Shown here: one piece after another, positions 33,514-42,597 of the stretch
Layout: every line of letters starts with the position of its first letter
Position numbering within the stretch: position 1 is the stretch's first letter
Source of the DNA: Actinokineospora sp. NBRC 105648
Lineage (GTDB): Bacteria; Actinomycetota; Actinomycetes; Mycobacteriales; Pseudonocardiaceae
Assembly: GCF_030269645.1 (NCBI RefSeq)
Contig: NZ_BSTR01000006.1
Coordinates: 192,860-256,859, forward strand
Length of the DNA: 64,000 bases
Direction: 5' to 3'
Position numbers and translations under genes: made by a program
Notes under the pieces: model-generated
What the model was told of the DNA's origin: nothing
Seen by the model: only the letters and a program-made list of their open reading frames with translations
Database searches by the model: none

Positions 33514-34915
33514 GGGTCTGTCCCGTGATCGGTGTTTCCGGCGTTGTTGATCAGTAGGTCTCGGCGGTCGGCCAGCGGTCACCGAACGTGATGGCGAATG
33601 CGTTGATCACTGGCTTCCAGCGCATCGTCCACCGGGCGCGGCCCGTCCCGGTCGGGTCCAGGCTGCGAGTCACAAGGTACAGGCACTTCATCGCCGCCTG
33701 CTCCGTCGGGAAGTGCCCACGCGCGCGGATCGCCCGCCGGTAGCGGGCGTTCAACGATTCGATCGCGTTTGTCGAGCAGATCATGCCCCTGATCTCGACG
33801 TCGTAGTCAAGGAACGGCACGAATTCCTCCCAGGCGTTGCGCCACAGCCGAATCATGGCACCATATTTCTTCCCCCATTTCTCGTCCAAGTCCTCAAGGG
33901 CAGCCAGTGCGGCGTCGGGATTGGGGGCGGTGTAGATGGGTTTGATGTCTCGTTTCACCGCGTCCCAGTCCCGCTGTGACGCCAGCCGAAACGTGTTGCG
34001 GATCAGGTGAACGATGCAGGTTTGCACAATAGTCCGCGGCCACACGTTCGTCACGACCTCGGGTAGGCCCTTGAGGCCGTCGCAGACGAGGAAGAACACG
34101 TCGGCGACGCCGCGGTTCTTCAAGTCGATCAGCACGCTCATCCAGAACTTCGCGCCCTCGCCACCGGTGCCCATCCACAGACCCAGAACGTCCTTGCGGC
34201 CGCCGATGGTGACGCCGATGGCGGCATAGACGGGCCGGTTGGCGACCTGCCCGTCACGGACCTTGACGTGGATCGCGCCGATGAACACGGCCACATACGC
34301 CGGGTCGAGTGGCCGGTTGGCCCAGTCCTGCATCTCGGCGACGACTTTGTCGGTGATCCGCGAGATCGTTTCCTTGCTGATCGAGGATCCGTAGATCTCG
34401 GCGAAATGCGCGGAGATATCCCCGGTCGTCATTCCTTTCGCATACAACGACAACACGATCTCGTCGACCTCGGTAAGCCGGCGTTGCCGCTTCTTTACGA
34501 TCTGCGGCTCGAACGTACTCTCCCGATCCCGCGACACGTTGATACCGACCTCGCCCGCGGCATCCGAGATCACGGTTTTCGGCCGGGTGCCGTTCCGCAC
34601 ATTCCTCGACTCACGGCCGGGCTCCGCCTGACGCCTCTCGTGCCGCAGGTGTTCGGCGATCTCCTCGTTCAGCGCGGTTTCCAGCACGTTCTTGGTGAAC
34701 AGCTTCAACAAGCCGTCCGGGCCGGTCAACGCCAGCCCGCGGGCCTTCGCCTCAGCCACCATCGCCGCCGCGGCGGCCTGCTCCGGCGACAGCACCGCCG
34801 GCTTCCGATCACTCCTGCGTGGACTCACAAGGTCCGATGTCATCACTCACAGTGCCCATCTCGCCGGACCTCAGCCCGGCGTGTCGCCGGAAACACCGAT
34901 CTTGGAACAGTCCTG
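33514..34915 (-). mobile_element. IS256-family insertion sequence, about 1.4 kb
   Basis: Terminal inverted repeats of 28 bp with 24 matches: left at 33515-33542 (starting GGTCTGTCCC) and right at 34886-34913 (complement starting GGACTGTTCC). The shared inner part is GATCGGTGTTTCCGGC. CGGTGAC flanks both sides (33507-33513 and 34916-34922), an incomplete form of the 8-9 bp target duplication usual for IS256. One transposase gene on the minus strand fills the element. Because the flanking repeat is still recognisable, insertion was probably fairly recent. Confidence 0.85.
33551..34843 (-). CDS. IS256-family transposase (mutator type), catalytic Asp replaced
   Basis: 430 residues, full length for the family. 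Recognisable parts: VLETALNEEIAEHLRHERRQ near the N-terminus, GISAHFAEIYG-like target-DNA region, FFLVCDGLKGLP with the second acidic residue, TCIVHLIRNTF, and CSTNAIESLNARYRR with the Glu. The first catalytic Asp of the DDE triad lies in the family motif F-I-D-A-I-H-V-K; here it reads FIGAIHVKVRDGQ. The Gly codon is GGC, one transition away from GAC. If correct, this copy cannot transpose by itself. Start is ATG 34843 (or GTG 34846). Confidence 0.92.
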   Translation of the reverse strand: MTSDLVSPRRSDRKPAVLSPEQAAAAAMVAEAKARGLALTGPDGLLKLFTKNVLETALNEEIAEHLRHERRQAEPGRESRNVRNGTRPKTVISDAAGEVGINVSRDRESTFEPQIVKKRQRRLTEVDEIVLSLYAKGMTTGDISAHFAEIYGSSISKETISRITDKVVAEMQDWANRPLDPAYVAVFIGAIHVKVRDGQVANRPVYAAIGVTIGGRKDVLGLWMGTGGEGAKFWMSVLIDLKNRGVADVFFLVCDGLKGLPEVVTNVWPRTIVQTCIVHLIRNTFRLASQRDWDAVKRDIKPIYTAPNPDAALAALEDLDEKWGKKYGAMIRLWRNAWEEFVPFLDYDVEIRGMICSTNAIESLNARYRRAIRARGHFPTEQAAMKCLYLVTRSLDPTGTGRARWTMRWKPVINAFAITFGDRWPTAETY

Positions 34916-35046
34916 CGGTGACCGGCACGAGTTCGGGGGTCGGTGGTCGCGATGTCATCCAATTGGCATCTTCTTCTGGTGGTGGCGGAGTGGGAAGGTG
35001 GCAGCTTCGCTTGGCCGGGGGAATCGGCGGACTCCGAGGAGCGGTG

Positions 35047-37113
35047 GTGGCCAACGAGGTGTACGGCGGTATTGCGGGAAGTGTTCTTCAGGCTGGGGTC
35101 CTGCAAGGGGATGTGCACGTCCACGGTCGTTCGGGCCACGCCAAACCGTGGCAGTTGCCAAGGGTCGGGCAGGTGTTCGTGGGTAGGCGGGGAGTGCTTG
35201 CCGAGCTTGATCGGGCGGTGGGCGACGGAAGAGTTGTCGGGGTGTGGGGGCCGGGGGGTATCGGGAAGACGTGGGCGGTGGTGAAGTGGGCGCAGGAGCG
35301 GAAGGAGTTGTTCCCGGACGGTCAGCTGTTCGTTGATCTGCGCGGGTTCAGCCCGAACGGTGACGCGGTTTCGACCGCAGCCGCGCTGCGCGGGTTTCTG
35401 GACGCGTTGGGTGTGGCGGCCGATCGGATCCCGGCGGGGGTCGACGCGCAGGCCGCCTTGTACCGCAGTGTTGTGGCGGCTCGGCGGGTCTTGGTGGTGT
35501 TGGACAACGCGGCCTCCTTCGAGCAGGTCGAGTTGTTGGTGCCGGGCGGGCGTTCGTGCGTGGTGGTGACTGGGCGTCGGGCGTTGGGTGGTTTCCTGGC
35601 GCGCGTCGGGGCGCGGTCGATCCGGTTGGCGATGTTGGGGGAGCGGGAGGCGCGGGGGCTGCTGGAGCTTCGGCTCGGGCAGGGGCGGCTGGCGGCCGAA
35701 GCCGAGGCTGTTGCCGAGGTGTTGGCGTTCTGCCAGGGGTATCCGTTGGCGTTGGCGGTTCTCGCGGGGCGTGCGCAGGACACGTCGTTGGCGCGGCTTG
35801 TGGCGGAGCTGCGCGAACTGGGTGTGGCGGCACTCGACGACGACGATCCAGCGGCCAGTCTGCCCGCGGCGTTGACCACCTCCCAGCGGATGTTGAGCGC
35901 CGAGCAGCGGCGGGTTTTCGGGTTGCTCGCCGTCGCCCCCGGTCCGGACGTGAGTCCGTTGGCGGCCGCCGCGTTGACCGGGTCGCCGAGGGTGGCCGGG
36001 GTTCTCCGCGCGCTGCGCGAGCGATCGCTGGTGGACGTCGGTGCGGGTGAACGGTATTCGATGCACGACCTGGTGCGGCAGCACGCCGGCGCTGGCGTAC
36101 CCGATCGAATCGGCGGATTGCGCCGGCTGGTGGACTTCCACGTGCACACGGCGTACGCGGCCGACCACCTGCTCTACCCCCACCGGCCCGCCTTCCCGCT
36201 CGACCCGCCCGAGCCGGGAGTGCGGCCGGCGCCGTTGGCGGACGTCGCGGAAGCGTTGTCCTGGTTCGACGCCGAACACGCGTCGTTGCTCGCGTCGGTG
36301 AACTTGGCTGCCCGTAACGGTTGGCATCGCAGTGTGTGGTGTCTTGCCTGGGCATTGGACACCTTCCACTTCCGCCGCGCGCACCGCGAGGTCAGGTTGA
36401 CGGTGTGGCTCACCGCACTGGACTCGGCGGAGCACCTGTGCGACCCCGTGGCGCGCGTCAGCGCTCACCGCAACGTCGGGATCTCCCACGCTCTCCTGGA
36501 GCACCGCACCGAGGCGCTCGAGCACCTGGGCCGGTCACTCGCGCTCGCCGAGCAGCAGGGGAACACCGCCGAGCAGGCCCGGACCCACCAGATGATCGGC
36601 TGGGCGTTGCAGGCCGAGGACATCTCCGGGGCGCTGCGCCACGCCACCCGGGCCCTTGCCCTGCACGACCACCTCGACCACCCGGTCCGCCGGGCGGACA
36701 CCCTCAACCAGGCGGGTTGGCACGCCATCCACAGCGGTGACCTCGACACCGCCCGTACCCACTGCCTGCTCGCGCTCGACCTGCACCGCGCCCACCACAA
36801 CCCCGACGGCGAGGCGATGACGCTCAAGAGCCTCGGCCTCATCGCCTACCGCGGCGAGCGCTTCCACCAGGCCGTCGAGCACTACGAGCGGGCCATCGCG
36901 CTGGTGCGGACGCTCGCCCACGCCTACAACGAGGCCGACCTCACCGTCCACCTCGGACGCGCGCACCTGCGCCTCGGCCAGGTCGACCGAGCCCTCGCGC
37001 TCCTGCGGTCGGCCCTGACCCACTACCTGACCCAGTCCCGCGACGACGACGCGGCCCGGGTTCGAAGTCTCATCGCCCACGCCGAACGCCTCAGCCGTCC
37101 CGACACCGGGTGA
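35047..37113 (+). CDS. NB-ARC (STAND) ATPase with TPR repeats
   Basis: 688 residues. The N-terminus VANEVYGGIAGSVLQAGVLQGDVHVHG is typical of actinomycete NB-ARC/TPR proteins. The P-loop VGVWGPGGIGKTWAV follows near 67, Walker B is RRVLVVLDNAASFEQ, and the GxP-like FCQGYPLALAVLAG comes later. The C-terminal half holds TPR units (THQMIGWALQAEDISGALRH, MTLKSLGLIAYRGERFHQA). It lacks the SARP winged helix of AfsR and any catalytic effector. GTG 35047 lies behind GAGGAG; the frame extends upstream into the IS end, so a longer start would be an artefact of insertion. Possible signal sensor; its original promoter may have been displaced by the IS 130 bp upstream. Confidence 0.85.
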   Translation: MANEVYGGIAGSVLQAGVLQGDVHVHGRSGHAKPWQLPRVGQVFVGRRGVLAELDRAVGDGRVVGVWGPGGIGKTWAVVKWAQERKELFPDGQLFVDLRGFSPNGDAVSTAAALRGFLDALGVAADRIPAGVDAQAALYRSVVAARRVLVVLDNAASFEQVELLVPGGRSCVVVTGRRALGGFLARVGARSIRLAMLGEREARGLLELRLGQGRLAAEAEAVAEVLAFCQGYPLALAVLAGRAQDTSLARLVAELRELGVAALDDDDPAASLPAALTTSQRMLSAEQRRVFGLLAVAPGPDVSPLAAAALTGSPRVAGVLRALRERSLVDVGAGERYSMHDLVRQHAGAGVPDRIGGLRRLVDFHVHTAYAADHLLYPHRPAFPLDPPEPGVRPAPLADVAEALSWFDAEHASLLASVNLAARNGWHRSVWCLAWALDTFHFRRAHREVRLTVWLTALDSAEHLCDPVARVSAHRNVGISHALLEHRTEALEHLGRSLALAEQQGNTAEQARTHQMIGWALQAEDISGALRHATRALALHDHLDHPVRRADTLNQAGWHAIHSGDLDTARTHCLLALDLHRAHHNPDGEAMTLKSLGLIAYRGERFHQAVEHYERAIALVRTLAHAYNEADLTVHLGRAHLRLGQVDRALALLRSALTHYLTQSRDDDAARVRSLIAHAERLSRPDTG

Positions 37114-37392
37114 ACCGGCCGGACACCCGAGTCGATCATCGCCGGTTCGCCCTCGCGGTGGACCTCGCAGGCCCGGCGCCGCGGCGCGGCCGCCTGGACG
37201 ACGATCGGCGGACCCAGACCCCCAACCGATCCAGTGACCATCGGACACCACGATCCGCTCGGCATCGTCCCCAGCCGTTCTGGGGGATGCCGTCAAGGGC
37301 GTCGTGCGGGGCTGGTCCACTCCCGACGTCGAGGGTGGCGGTGCCGAAGCTGGACCGGACCTGGTCGGCCGACATGAGGGGTGCGGTGCCGC

Positions 37393-38817
37393 CTATCGCC
37401 CGCTGCGTCGGCCGGCGCGGGTGCCTGCCGAGAAGGCGGCGGCCCCGCCGGTGCTCTTCACCGCGGGTGCCGGGGTGGCCGCGGGCACCGACCGGGACTG
37501 CTTGGGAGTGGACGGTGTCTGCCGGCGCTTGGCGGCGGTGGGTTTGCGGTTGGTGCGGATCGGCCGGTCGGCGGTGGGCATCGCGGTCGGTGCGACGAAG
37601 GTGCGCTCGCCGGGTGCGAGCTCGGCGAGCAGCGGGTGGCCGGGGCGCATCCGGGTGACCTTGGCGGCGACGCCCGCCTTGCGGGTGAGGTCGCGGACGT
37701 CGGCGACCTGGGCGTCGGTCATCAGGGTGATCACGGTGCCGGACGCCCCGGCCCGTGCCGTGCGTCCCGAGCGGTGCAGGTAGGCCTTGTGCTCGACCGG
37801 GGGGTCGGCGTGGATGACGAGCGCGACGTCGTCGACGTGGATGCCGCGGGCGGCGATGTCGGTGGCCACCAGGGTGGTCGCCCGGCCGTCGGTGAAGGCG
37901 AGCAGGTTCCTGGTGCGCGCGGTCTGCCCGAGGTCACCGTGCAGTTCCACGGCGGGGACGCCCTCCGCGATGAGTTGGCGGGTCAGTCGTGCCGCGCCGC
38001 GCTTGGTGCGGGTGAACACCACCGCCCGGCCGGGTGCGGCGGTCAGGTCGACCAGGACCGGGAGCCGGGCGGCGGGCTGCACGTGCAGCACGTGGTGTGC
38101 CATCGCCGTGACCGGTGAGGACGGCGGGTCGGTGCTGTGCGTGGCCGGTTTGGACAGGAACCGGCGCACGAGCACGTCGACGCCCGCGTCCAGGGTGGCG
38201 GAGAACAGCAACCGCTGGCCCCCGCGCGGGGTCTTGTCCAGCAGCCTGGTGACGACGGGGAGGAATCCGAGGTCGGCCATGTGGTCGGCCTCGTCGAGCA
38301 CGGTGATCTCGACGGCGTCGAGGTGGGCGTGCCCGGTGGCGACGTGGTCGGCGAGCCTGCCCGGGCAGGCGATCAGCACGTCGACGCCCGCGCGCAGCCC
38401 GGAGATCTGGGGTCCCGGTCGCACCCCGCCGTAGACGGTCATCGTGGTCAGTGACAGGGCTTCGGCCAGTGGTGCCACGGCGGCCGCGATCTGGTCGGCC
38501 AGCTCGCGGGTGGGGGCCAGGATCAGCGCCCGCGGCCTGCCGGCCCGCCGCGGCTTGGTGCTCGCCGCGAGCCGGGCGAGCAGGGGCAGCGCGAACGCGT
38601 AGGTCTTGCCCGACCCGGTCCGGCCACGCCCGAGCACGTCACGGCCGGACAGCGAGTCCGGCAGCGTGGCGGCCTGGATCGGGAAGGGGCTGTCGATGCC
38701 GCGGGCGGTGAGCACGGCGACCAGCGCCGCGGGCACGCCCAGGTGGGCGAAGGTCAGTCCGTCCGGGTTGTCACCGGTGGTGGACGGACTGGTCTGGCTG
38801 GGGCGGCGAGCCGCCAT
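37393..38817 (-). CDS. DEAD-box ATP-dependent RNA helicase
   Basis: 474 residues with the full motif set: Q-motif (PFPIQAATLPDSLSG), motif I GRTGSGKTYAF, Ia APTRELADQI, Ib/GG, motif II LDEADHM, motif III SATL, motif IV VVFTRTKRGAARL, motif V TDIAARGIHVDD and motif VI HRSGRTARAG. A basic, Ala/Pro-rich tail of about 70 residues follows, of the kind that binds RNA. Start at ATG 38817 (GGAG 9 nt upstream); the frame is open further but the upstream part lacks helicase sequence. Role: RNA remodelling, for example ribosome assembly or mRNA turnover in the cold. Confidence 0.93.
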   Translation of the reverse strand: MAARRPSQTSPSTTGDNPDGLTFAHLGVPAALVAVLTARGIDSPFPIQAATLPDSLSGRDVLGRGRTGSGKTYAFALPLLARLAASTKPRRAGRPRALILAPTRELADQIAAAVAPLAEALSLTTMTVYGGVRPGPQISGLRAGVDVLIACPGRLADHVATGHAHLDAVEITVLDEADHMADLGFLPVVTRLLDKTPRGGQRLLFSATLDAGVDVLVRRFLSKPATHSTDPPSSPVTAMAHHVLHVQPAARLPVLVDLTAAPGRAVVFTRTKRGAARLTRQLIAEGVPAVELHGDLGQTARTRNLLAFTDGRATTLVATDIAARGIHVDDVALVIHADPPVEHKAYLHRSGRTARAGASGTVITLMTDAQVADVRDLTRKAGVAAKVTRMRPGHPLLAELAPGERTFVAPTAMPTADRPIRTNRKPTAAKRRQTPSTPKQSRSVPAATPAPAVKSTGGAAAFSAGTRAGRRSGR

Positions 38818-39222
38818 GTGGGTACTCCGAAACGTTGAGGGACGGTCTACTCGACACGCGCCGCCAAATCCAAGCGCGGGTCGCGGACCCGATACGCGGA
38901 CAGCCCGCATCGTCGCAGGCGAGACCGCAGGACCAACCCTACAGGACCAGCCGGCCCACCTGCTGGACGTGATGCGCGAGGTCTGGTGGGGAATCGCGGG
39001 AAAGCGCGTTGGTGGTCGCTTCGCTCGGGACGGAAGACTTCCCTGGTATCGAGTTGCTCGTGACCACTCGAGGCAGTCGCAGGTGGGTGCGTTGGGATCC
39101 CGACGGCCATCCGGTGGTGGGGTCCGGGTGGCTGAACAGGGCGGCGATCAGTCGTCGGATCCGCAGTTGTCTCGCTCGCTACCTGCCGTCCGCAGGGTGC
39201 AAGGGGCGCGGATGCAGTGCCC
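38818..39222. other. Intergenic, no convincing gene
   Basis: 405 bases between the helicase start and the monooxygenase stop, both on the minus strand. ORFs of 80-100 codons exist on the plus strand (for example from 39009) but lack a ribosome binding site and family features. It probably holds the helicase promoter and a long 5' leader, common for cold-regulated helicases, and possibly a decayed gene. Confidence 0.5.
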
Positions 39223-40437
39223 CTACGGCTTGGCCGGTGGCTCCGAGGGCCCGGAGTCGGGCACCCCGGCGTAGTCGGGCAGGTCGACGCCGTTGATCGC
39301 GCGGTCGATCAGCGCGGTGAACGCCTCCATGTCGGGCTCCGGGGCAGGTTCGGCGTCCGGGTTGGGGACGGCACGGCTTTCCGCGTGCAGCCTGCCGATC
39401 TCCTGGTTCGCCTCGACGAACGAGCGCATGCGGGCCTCGTAGGCGGCGAACCCCGCCTCGGGGTCCCAGTCGGCGGCGGCCAGTTCCCCGGCGAGCAGGT
39501 AGGCGGCGACCAGGGCCAGCCCGGTGCCCGCCCCGGACATCGGGGACGAGCTGAACGCGGCGTCGCCGATCAGCGCCACCCGGCCGTTCGACCAGCGGTC
39601 CATCACCACCTGGGCGACCTGGTCGAGGTAGAAGTCCGGGGTGTCGTCCAGGTGCGCGAGGATGTCCGGGGTCAACCAGCCCAGGCCCGCCATCCGCTCG
39701 CGCAGCAGGTGCTTCTGGCTCTCGACGTCGCGGTGGTCGATGTCGGAGTCGGCCGCGGGGAAGCCGAACATCGCCATCGCCCGGGTGGCGTCCTTGATGG
39801 GCCGCAGGCCCGCGGTCCGGGCGGACCCGGGGTCCTGGTACTCGAGGAACCAGCGGTCCAGCCCGAACTCGTTGGGCACGCTGTAGAAGGCCAGCACGAG
39901 CCCGAGGTGGCGGACGAACCGCTCCCGCGGCCCGAAGACCATCGCCCGCAACGCCGAGTGCAGCCCGTCCGCGCCGACCACCAGGTCGAAGCGCCGCCGG
40001 TCGCCACTGGCGAAGGTCACCTCGACCCCGTCGGCGTCCTGGGTGAGCTCGGCGATCCGGTCACCGAAGACGTACTCGACGCCGTCGCGGGTGTCGTCGT
40101 AGAGCACCTGCGACAGGTCCCCGCGCAGGATCTCGATCTCCGCGATGAACCCGTCACCACCATCGTCATCGGCGCGGTATGTCTCCAGCACGTTCCCGTC
40201 GACGTCCACGGTGTGCGCGCCCGCGGTGTCCGTACAGGCCGCACGCACCGCCGCGTCCAACCCCATCCGCCGGATGACCTCCTTGGCCACCCCGCGCGCG
40301 TCCACCGCCTGCCCGCCGGGGCGCAACCCGGGAGCCCGCTCCACCACGGTCACCTCGGCTCCCCGCCGCCGCAACCAGTGGGCCAGCGCGGGCCCCGCGA
40401 TGCTCGCCCCGGCCACCAACACCCTGGTACCGCTCAC
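39223..40437 (-). CDS. FAD-dependent aromatic monooxygenase (class A, PHBH fold)
   Basis: 404 residues from GTG 40437, which follows GGGGGG. The FAD-binding motif is VLVAGASIAGPALAHWL at the N-terminus, with Glu in VTVVERAPGLRPGG. DLVVGADGLHSALR is the DG motif and VALIGDAAFSSSPMSGAGTG is the GD motif, so all three family fingerprints are present. These enzymes hydroxylate aromatic rings or inactivate aromatic antibiotics using NAD(P)H and O2. It is not linked to another enzyme gene here, so the substrate is unknown. Convergent to nothing; a promoter must lie in 40438-40640. Confidence 0.92.
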   Translation of the reverse strand: MSGTRVLVAGASIAGPALAHWLRRRGAEVTVVERAPGLRPGGQAVDARGVAKEVIRRMGLDAAVRAACTDTAGAHTVDVDGNVLETYRADDDGGDGFIAEIEILRGDLSQVLYDDTRDGVEYVFGDRIAELTQDADGVEVTFASGDRRRFDLVVGADGLHSALRAMVFGPRERFVRHLGLVLAFYSVPNEFGLDRWFLEYQDPGSARTAGLRPIKDATRAMAMFGFPAADSDIDHRDVESQKHLLRERMAGLGWLTPDILAHLDDTPDFYLDQVAQVVMDRWSNGRVALIGDAAFSSSPMSGAGTGLALVAAYLLAGELAAADWDPEAGFAAYEARMRSFVEANQEIGRLHAESRAVPNPDAEPAPEPDMEAFTALIDRAINGVDLPDYAGVPDSGPSEPPAKP

Positions 40438-40641
40438 CGCGCCCCCCCAATCGCCCAACCGGATGACGGTGCGGAGTGTATGTGAACCGCGGGTGGCTTC
40501 GCGGTCCGAGCAGGACTTCGCCCAGGACAGGCGTCGTGTGACGCGGACAATCAGTCACTGCCTGGGAGGCAGGCCGGTAGAGCGGATCAACTGGAGGTGC
40601 GCTGAAAGCGGCGGGGAGGCGTGAGTCCTTTGGTGACGGCG

Positions 40642-40672
40642 CCGAGGGGCGGCCGTGACGGCCGCCCCTCGG
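40642..40672 (-). terminator. Terminator of the secreted M23-like gene
   Basis: CCGAGGGGCGGCCG (40642-40655) pairs perfectly with CGGCCGCCCCTCGG (40659-40672), loop TGA. 14-bp GC-rich stem 10 bp after the minus-strand stop at 40683. Confidence 0.8.
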
Positions 40673-40682
40673 TCATCTCCGA

Positions 40683-41327
40683 CTACGGGCAGGCCTGCTG
40701 CCTACCCGAGGCGTATGCCCCGCCGACGAACCCGATGAAGTTGGTCGGCTGCATGGCCTGCCCGGGCGCCCACGTTCGGTTGTAGCAGGCGTAGTTGTGC
40801 TGGGAGTACATCTCCACGTGCACGTGCCTGCCCTGCCAGCAGGAGCTCCAGCTGTAGTCCCCGACCGTGCCGATCGTCGTGCCCCACCGGTTGATCGTGG
40901 CGCCCTGGGACACCGTCGGGTTGACGTGCGCGTAGGTGACGGCGCCGATCTTGGTGCCCCCGGTGTAGAGGCCGACCGTCACCCGGTACCCGCCCTGGCT
41001 GATGACGCCCGACGCGCAGGCGGCCCGGACGACCTCGACCTTCGCGGTCACCGGAACTGCCCCGTCCTGCGGGGCGGCGTAGAGCACCACCGCCGCACCG
41101 GAGCCGACCGACTGGAGATCGGCCGACCAGTCCCCGCCGTACGGGGTGTGGTGCGTGCTGGGCAGTGATCCACCGGTCGGCCAGGTTGCTGCCGACGGCG
41201 ACCCGACCCACACAGCAGGTTCGGCACTGGTGGTGGCAGTCGACGTGGCCGCGGTCGAGAGCAGCGCCGAGAACGTGAACAGGGCTGCCAGCGCGGCCCG
41301 GAAGAGGGAGCGGCGGTGTGTGGACAT
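40683..41327 (-). CDS. Secreted protein, probable M23-like (LytM) domain
   Basis: 214 residues from ATG 41327 (AAAGGAAC upstream). A signal peptide (RRSLFRAALAALFTFSALLSTAATSTA) is followed by a mature domain with HHTPYGGDWSADL, VTYAHVNPTVSQGATI and GRHVHVEMYSQHNY. The late HxH and the pattern TYAHVNP..VSQGA are reminiscent of lysostaphin-type M23 metallopeptidases, where such residues bind zinc. The spacing of the first H-D pair differs from the usual HxxxD, so activity is uncertain. It may be a non-catalytic peptidoglycan-binding relative. Four or more Cys suggest extracellular disulfides. Confidence 0.65.
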   Translation of the reverse strand: MSTHRRSLFRAALAALFTFSALLSTAATSTATTSAEPAVWVGSPSAATWPTGGSLPSTHHTPYGGDWSADLQSVGSGAAVVLYAAPQDGAVPVTAKVEVVRAACASGVISQGGYRVTVGLYTGGTKIGAVTYAHVNPTVSQGATINRWGTTIGTVGDYSWSSCWQGRHVHVEMYSQHNYACYNRTWAPGQAMQPTNFIGFVGGAYASGRQQACP

Positions 41328-41472
41328 GTGATGTTCCTTTATTCGGGTGAATGCCGGGACTCCGGTGCTATTGACGCTAGGTCCGCGACGACTTCCAGGA
41401 GAGGGGCGTTCACCCGACACAGTCCGGTCACGGAGTGCGCGACCCTGATGGTCTCGACCGAGAGGAGCCGGG

Positions 41473-42597
41473 ATGGGCGAGGGCGCGGCGGTTCAGCGGC
41501 TATACCACCTCGGCCGTGCGTACACGGCGTGGATCCGGGTGGGGACGTTCGTCCCGATCGCGGTGATCGGCGGACTCGGCGCCACCGCCGCCACGGCGTG
41601 GCCGACCGCGGCGGTGTTGACCACCGTCGCGGCGTCCAGCGCCTTCTACCTGCTCGTTCTGCGCCGCCGCTGGCGTGCGCACCTGGTCGCGGTTGATGCC
41701 GCCGCTCTTGTGGTGCTCGCGCTCAGCACCCGGTGGACGATCCCGCCCGACTGGTTGGCGGAGGGCAAGTCTTGGCTGGTCCCCTTCATCACCTTCGCCT
41801 GCGTCGCCTACCAGTACCACCTCGGCAGGATGTTCGGTGCTGTCCTCGCCGTCGTGGTCCACGCCGCACTGGTCGTCGGCACCGTGTGGGCTCTGCCGGA
41901 GCAGGCTCCGGTCTTCGGCTTGGTGTCCGCCTGTTGGTCGCTGGTCGTGTCGGTACTGGCGAGGATCCTGTGGACGCTCGTGCGCCGGGGTGGACGGATG
42001 GCCGATGACGCGATGGCCGCGGCCGAGCGGATCCGCACTGAGCGCCGGGTCGCCGCCGAACTGCGCTCGGACGAACGCGCCCTGACCAACGCCTTGCACG
42101 ACACCGCCGCGACGACGTTGCTGCTGGTCGGGTCCGGCCAGATCGGGCGCGGCTCCGAGGCGGAGGCCATCCTCAGCAACCAGGCGCGACAGGATCTGGA
42201 CGTGCTGCGTGCTTTCGGCCGACAGCCTCCGGAGCGGATGGACCTGTGCTCGGCGTTGGCCACCGCGCTCCCCGCATCGGTCGCGGTATCTTGTCCAGCA
42301 GGCGTGCCGCTTCCGGGCAGGGTGACGAGAGCCGTGGTGGACGCGATCGGGGAGGCCGTGCGCAACGCCACTCGCCACGCCCACGCGGATCGGATCGAAG
42401 TCGAGGTCACAAGTGGACCCGGCGGGTTTCACGCGGTGGTGCGCGACGACGGTGTCGGCTTCGATCCGGAGCGGGTGCCTGCGCCCAAACGCGGAGTGCG
42501 GGAGTCGATCGTCGGGCGGATGGCCGCCGTGGGTGGCGCTGTGGCGATCGAGTCCGGGACGACAGGGACCTCGGTGCGGCTGAGGTGGCCCGCATGA
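41473..42597 (+). CDS. NarL-type sensor histidine kinase
   Basis: 374 residues. Four or more hydrophobic segments occupy about 20-165 with no large extracellular domain. The dimerisation/phospho-acceptor helix is ERRVAAELRSDERALTNALHDTAATTLLLV, with His in NALHDTAA. The ATPase part has VVDAIGEAVRNATRHAHADR (N-box) and AVVRDDGVGFDPE (G-box). GAGGAG precedes the ATG. It overlaps the next gene by 4 bp (ATGA). First gene of a three-gene locus with a degenerate kinase-like protein and a LuxR-type response regulator. Signal unknown; membrane-embedded sensing is likely. Confidence 0.88.
   Translation: MGEGAAVQRLYHLGRAYTAWIRVGTFVPIAVIGGLGATAATAWPTAAVLTTVAASSAFYLLVLRRRWRAHLVAVDAAALVVLALSTRWTIPPDWLAEGKSWLVPFITFACVAYQYHLGRMFGAVLAVVVHAALVVGTVWALPEQAPVFGLVSACWSLVVSVLARILWTLVRRGGRMADDAMAAAERIRTERRVAAELRSDERALTNALHDTAATTLLLVGSGQIGRGSEAEAILSNQARQDLDVLRAFGRQPPERMDLCSALATALPASVAVSCPAGVPLPGRVTRAVVDAIGEAVRNATRHAHADRIEVEVTSGPGGFHAVVRDDGVGFDPERVPAPKRGVRESIVGRMAAVGGAVAIESGTTGTSVRLRWPA

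Noticed and set aside
39009..39296. 95-codon plus-strand ORF between helicase and monooxygenase
   Set aside because: It runs into the antisense of the monooxygenase and has no ribosome binding site.
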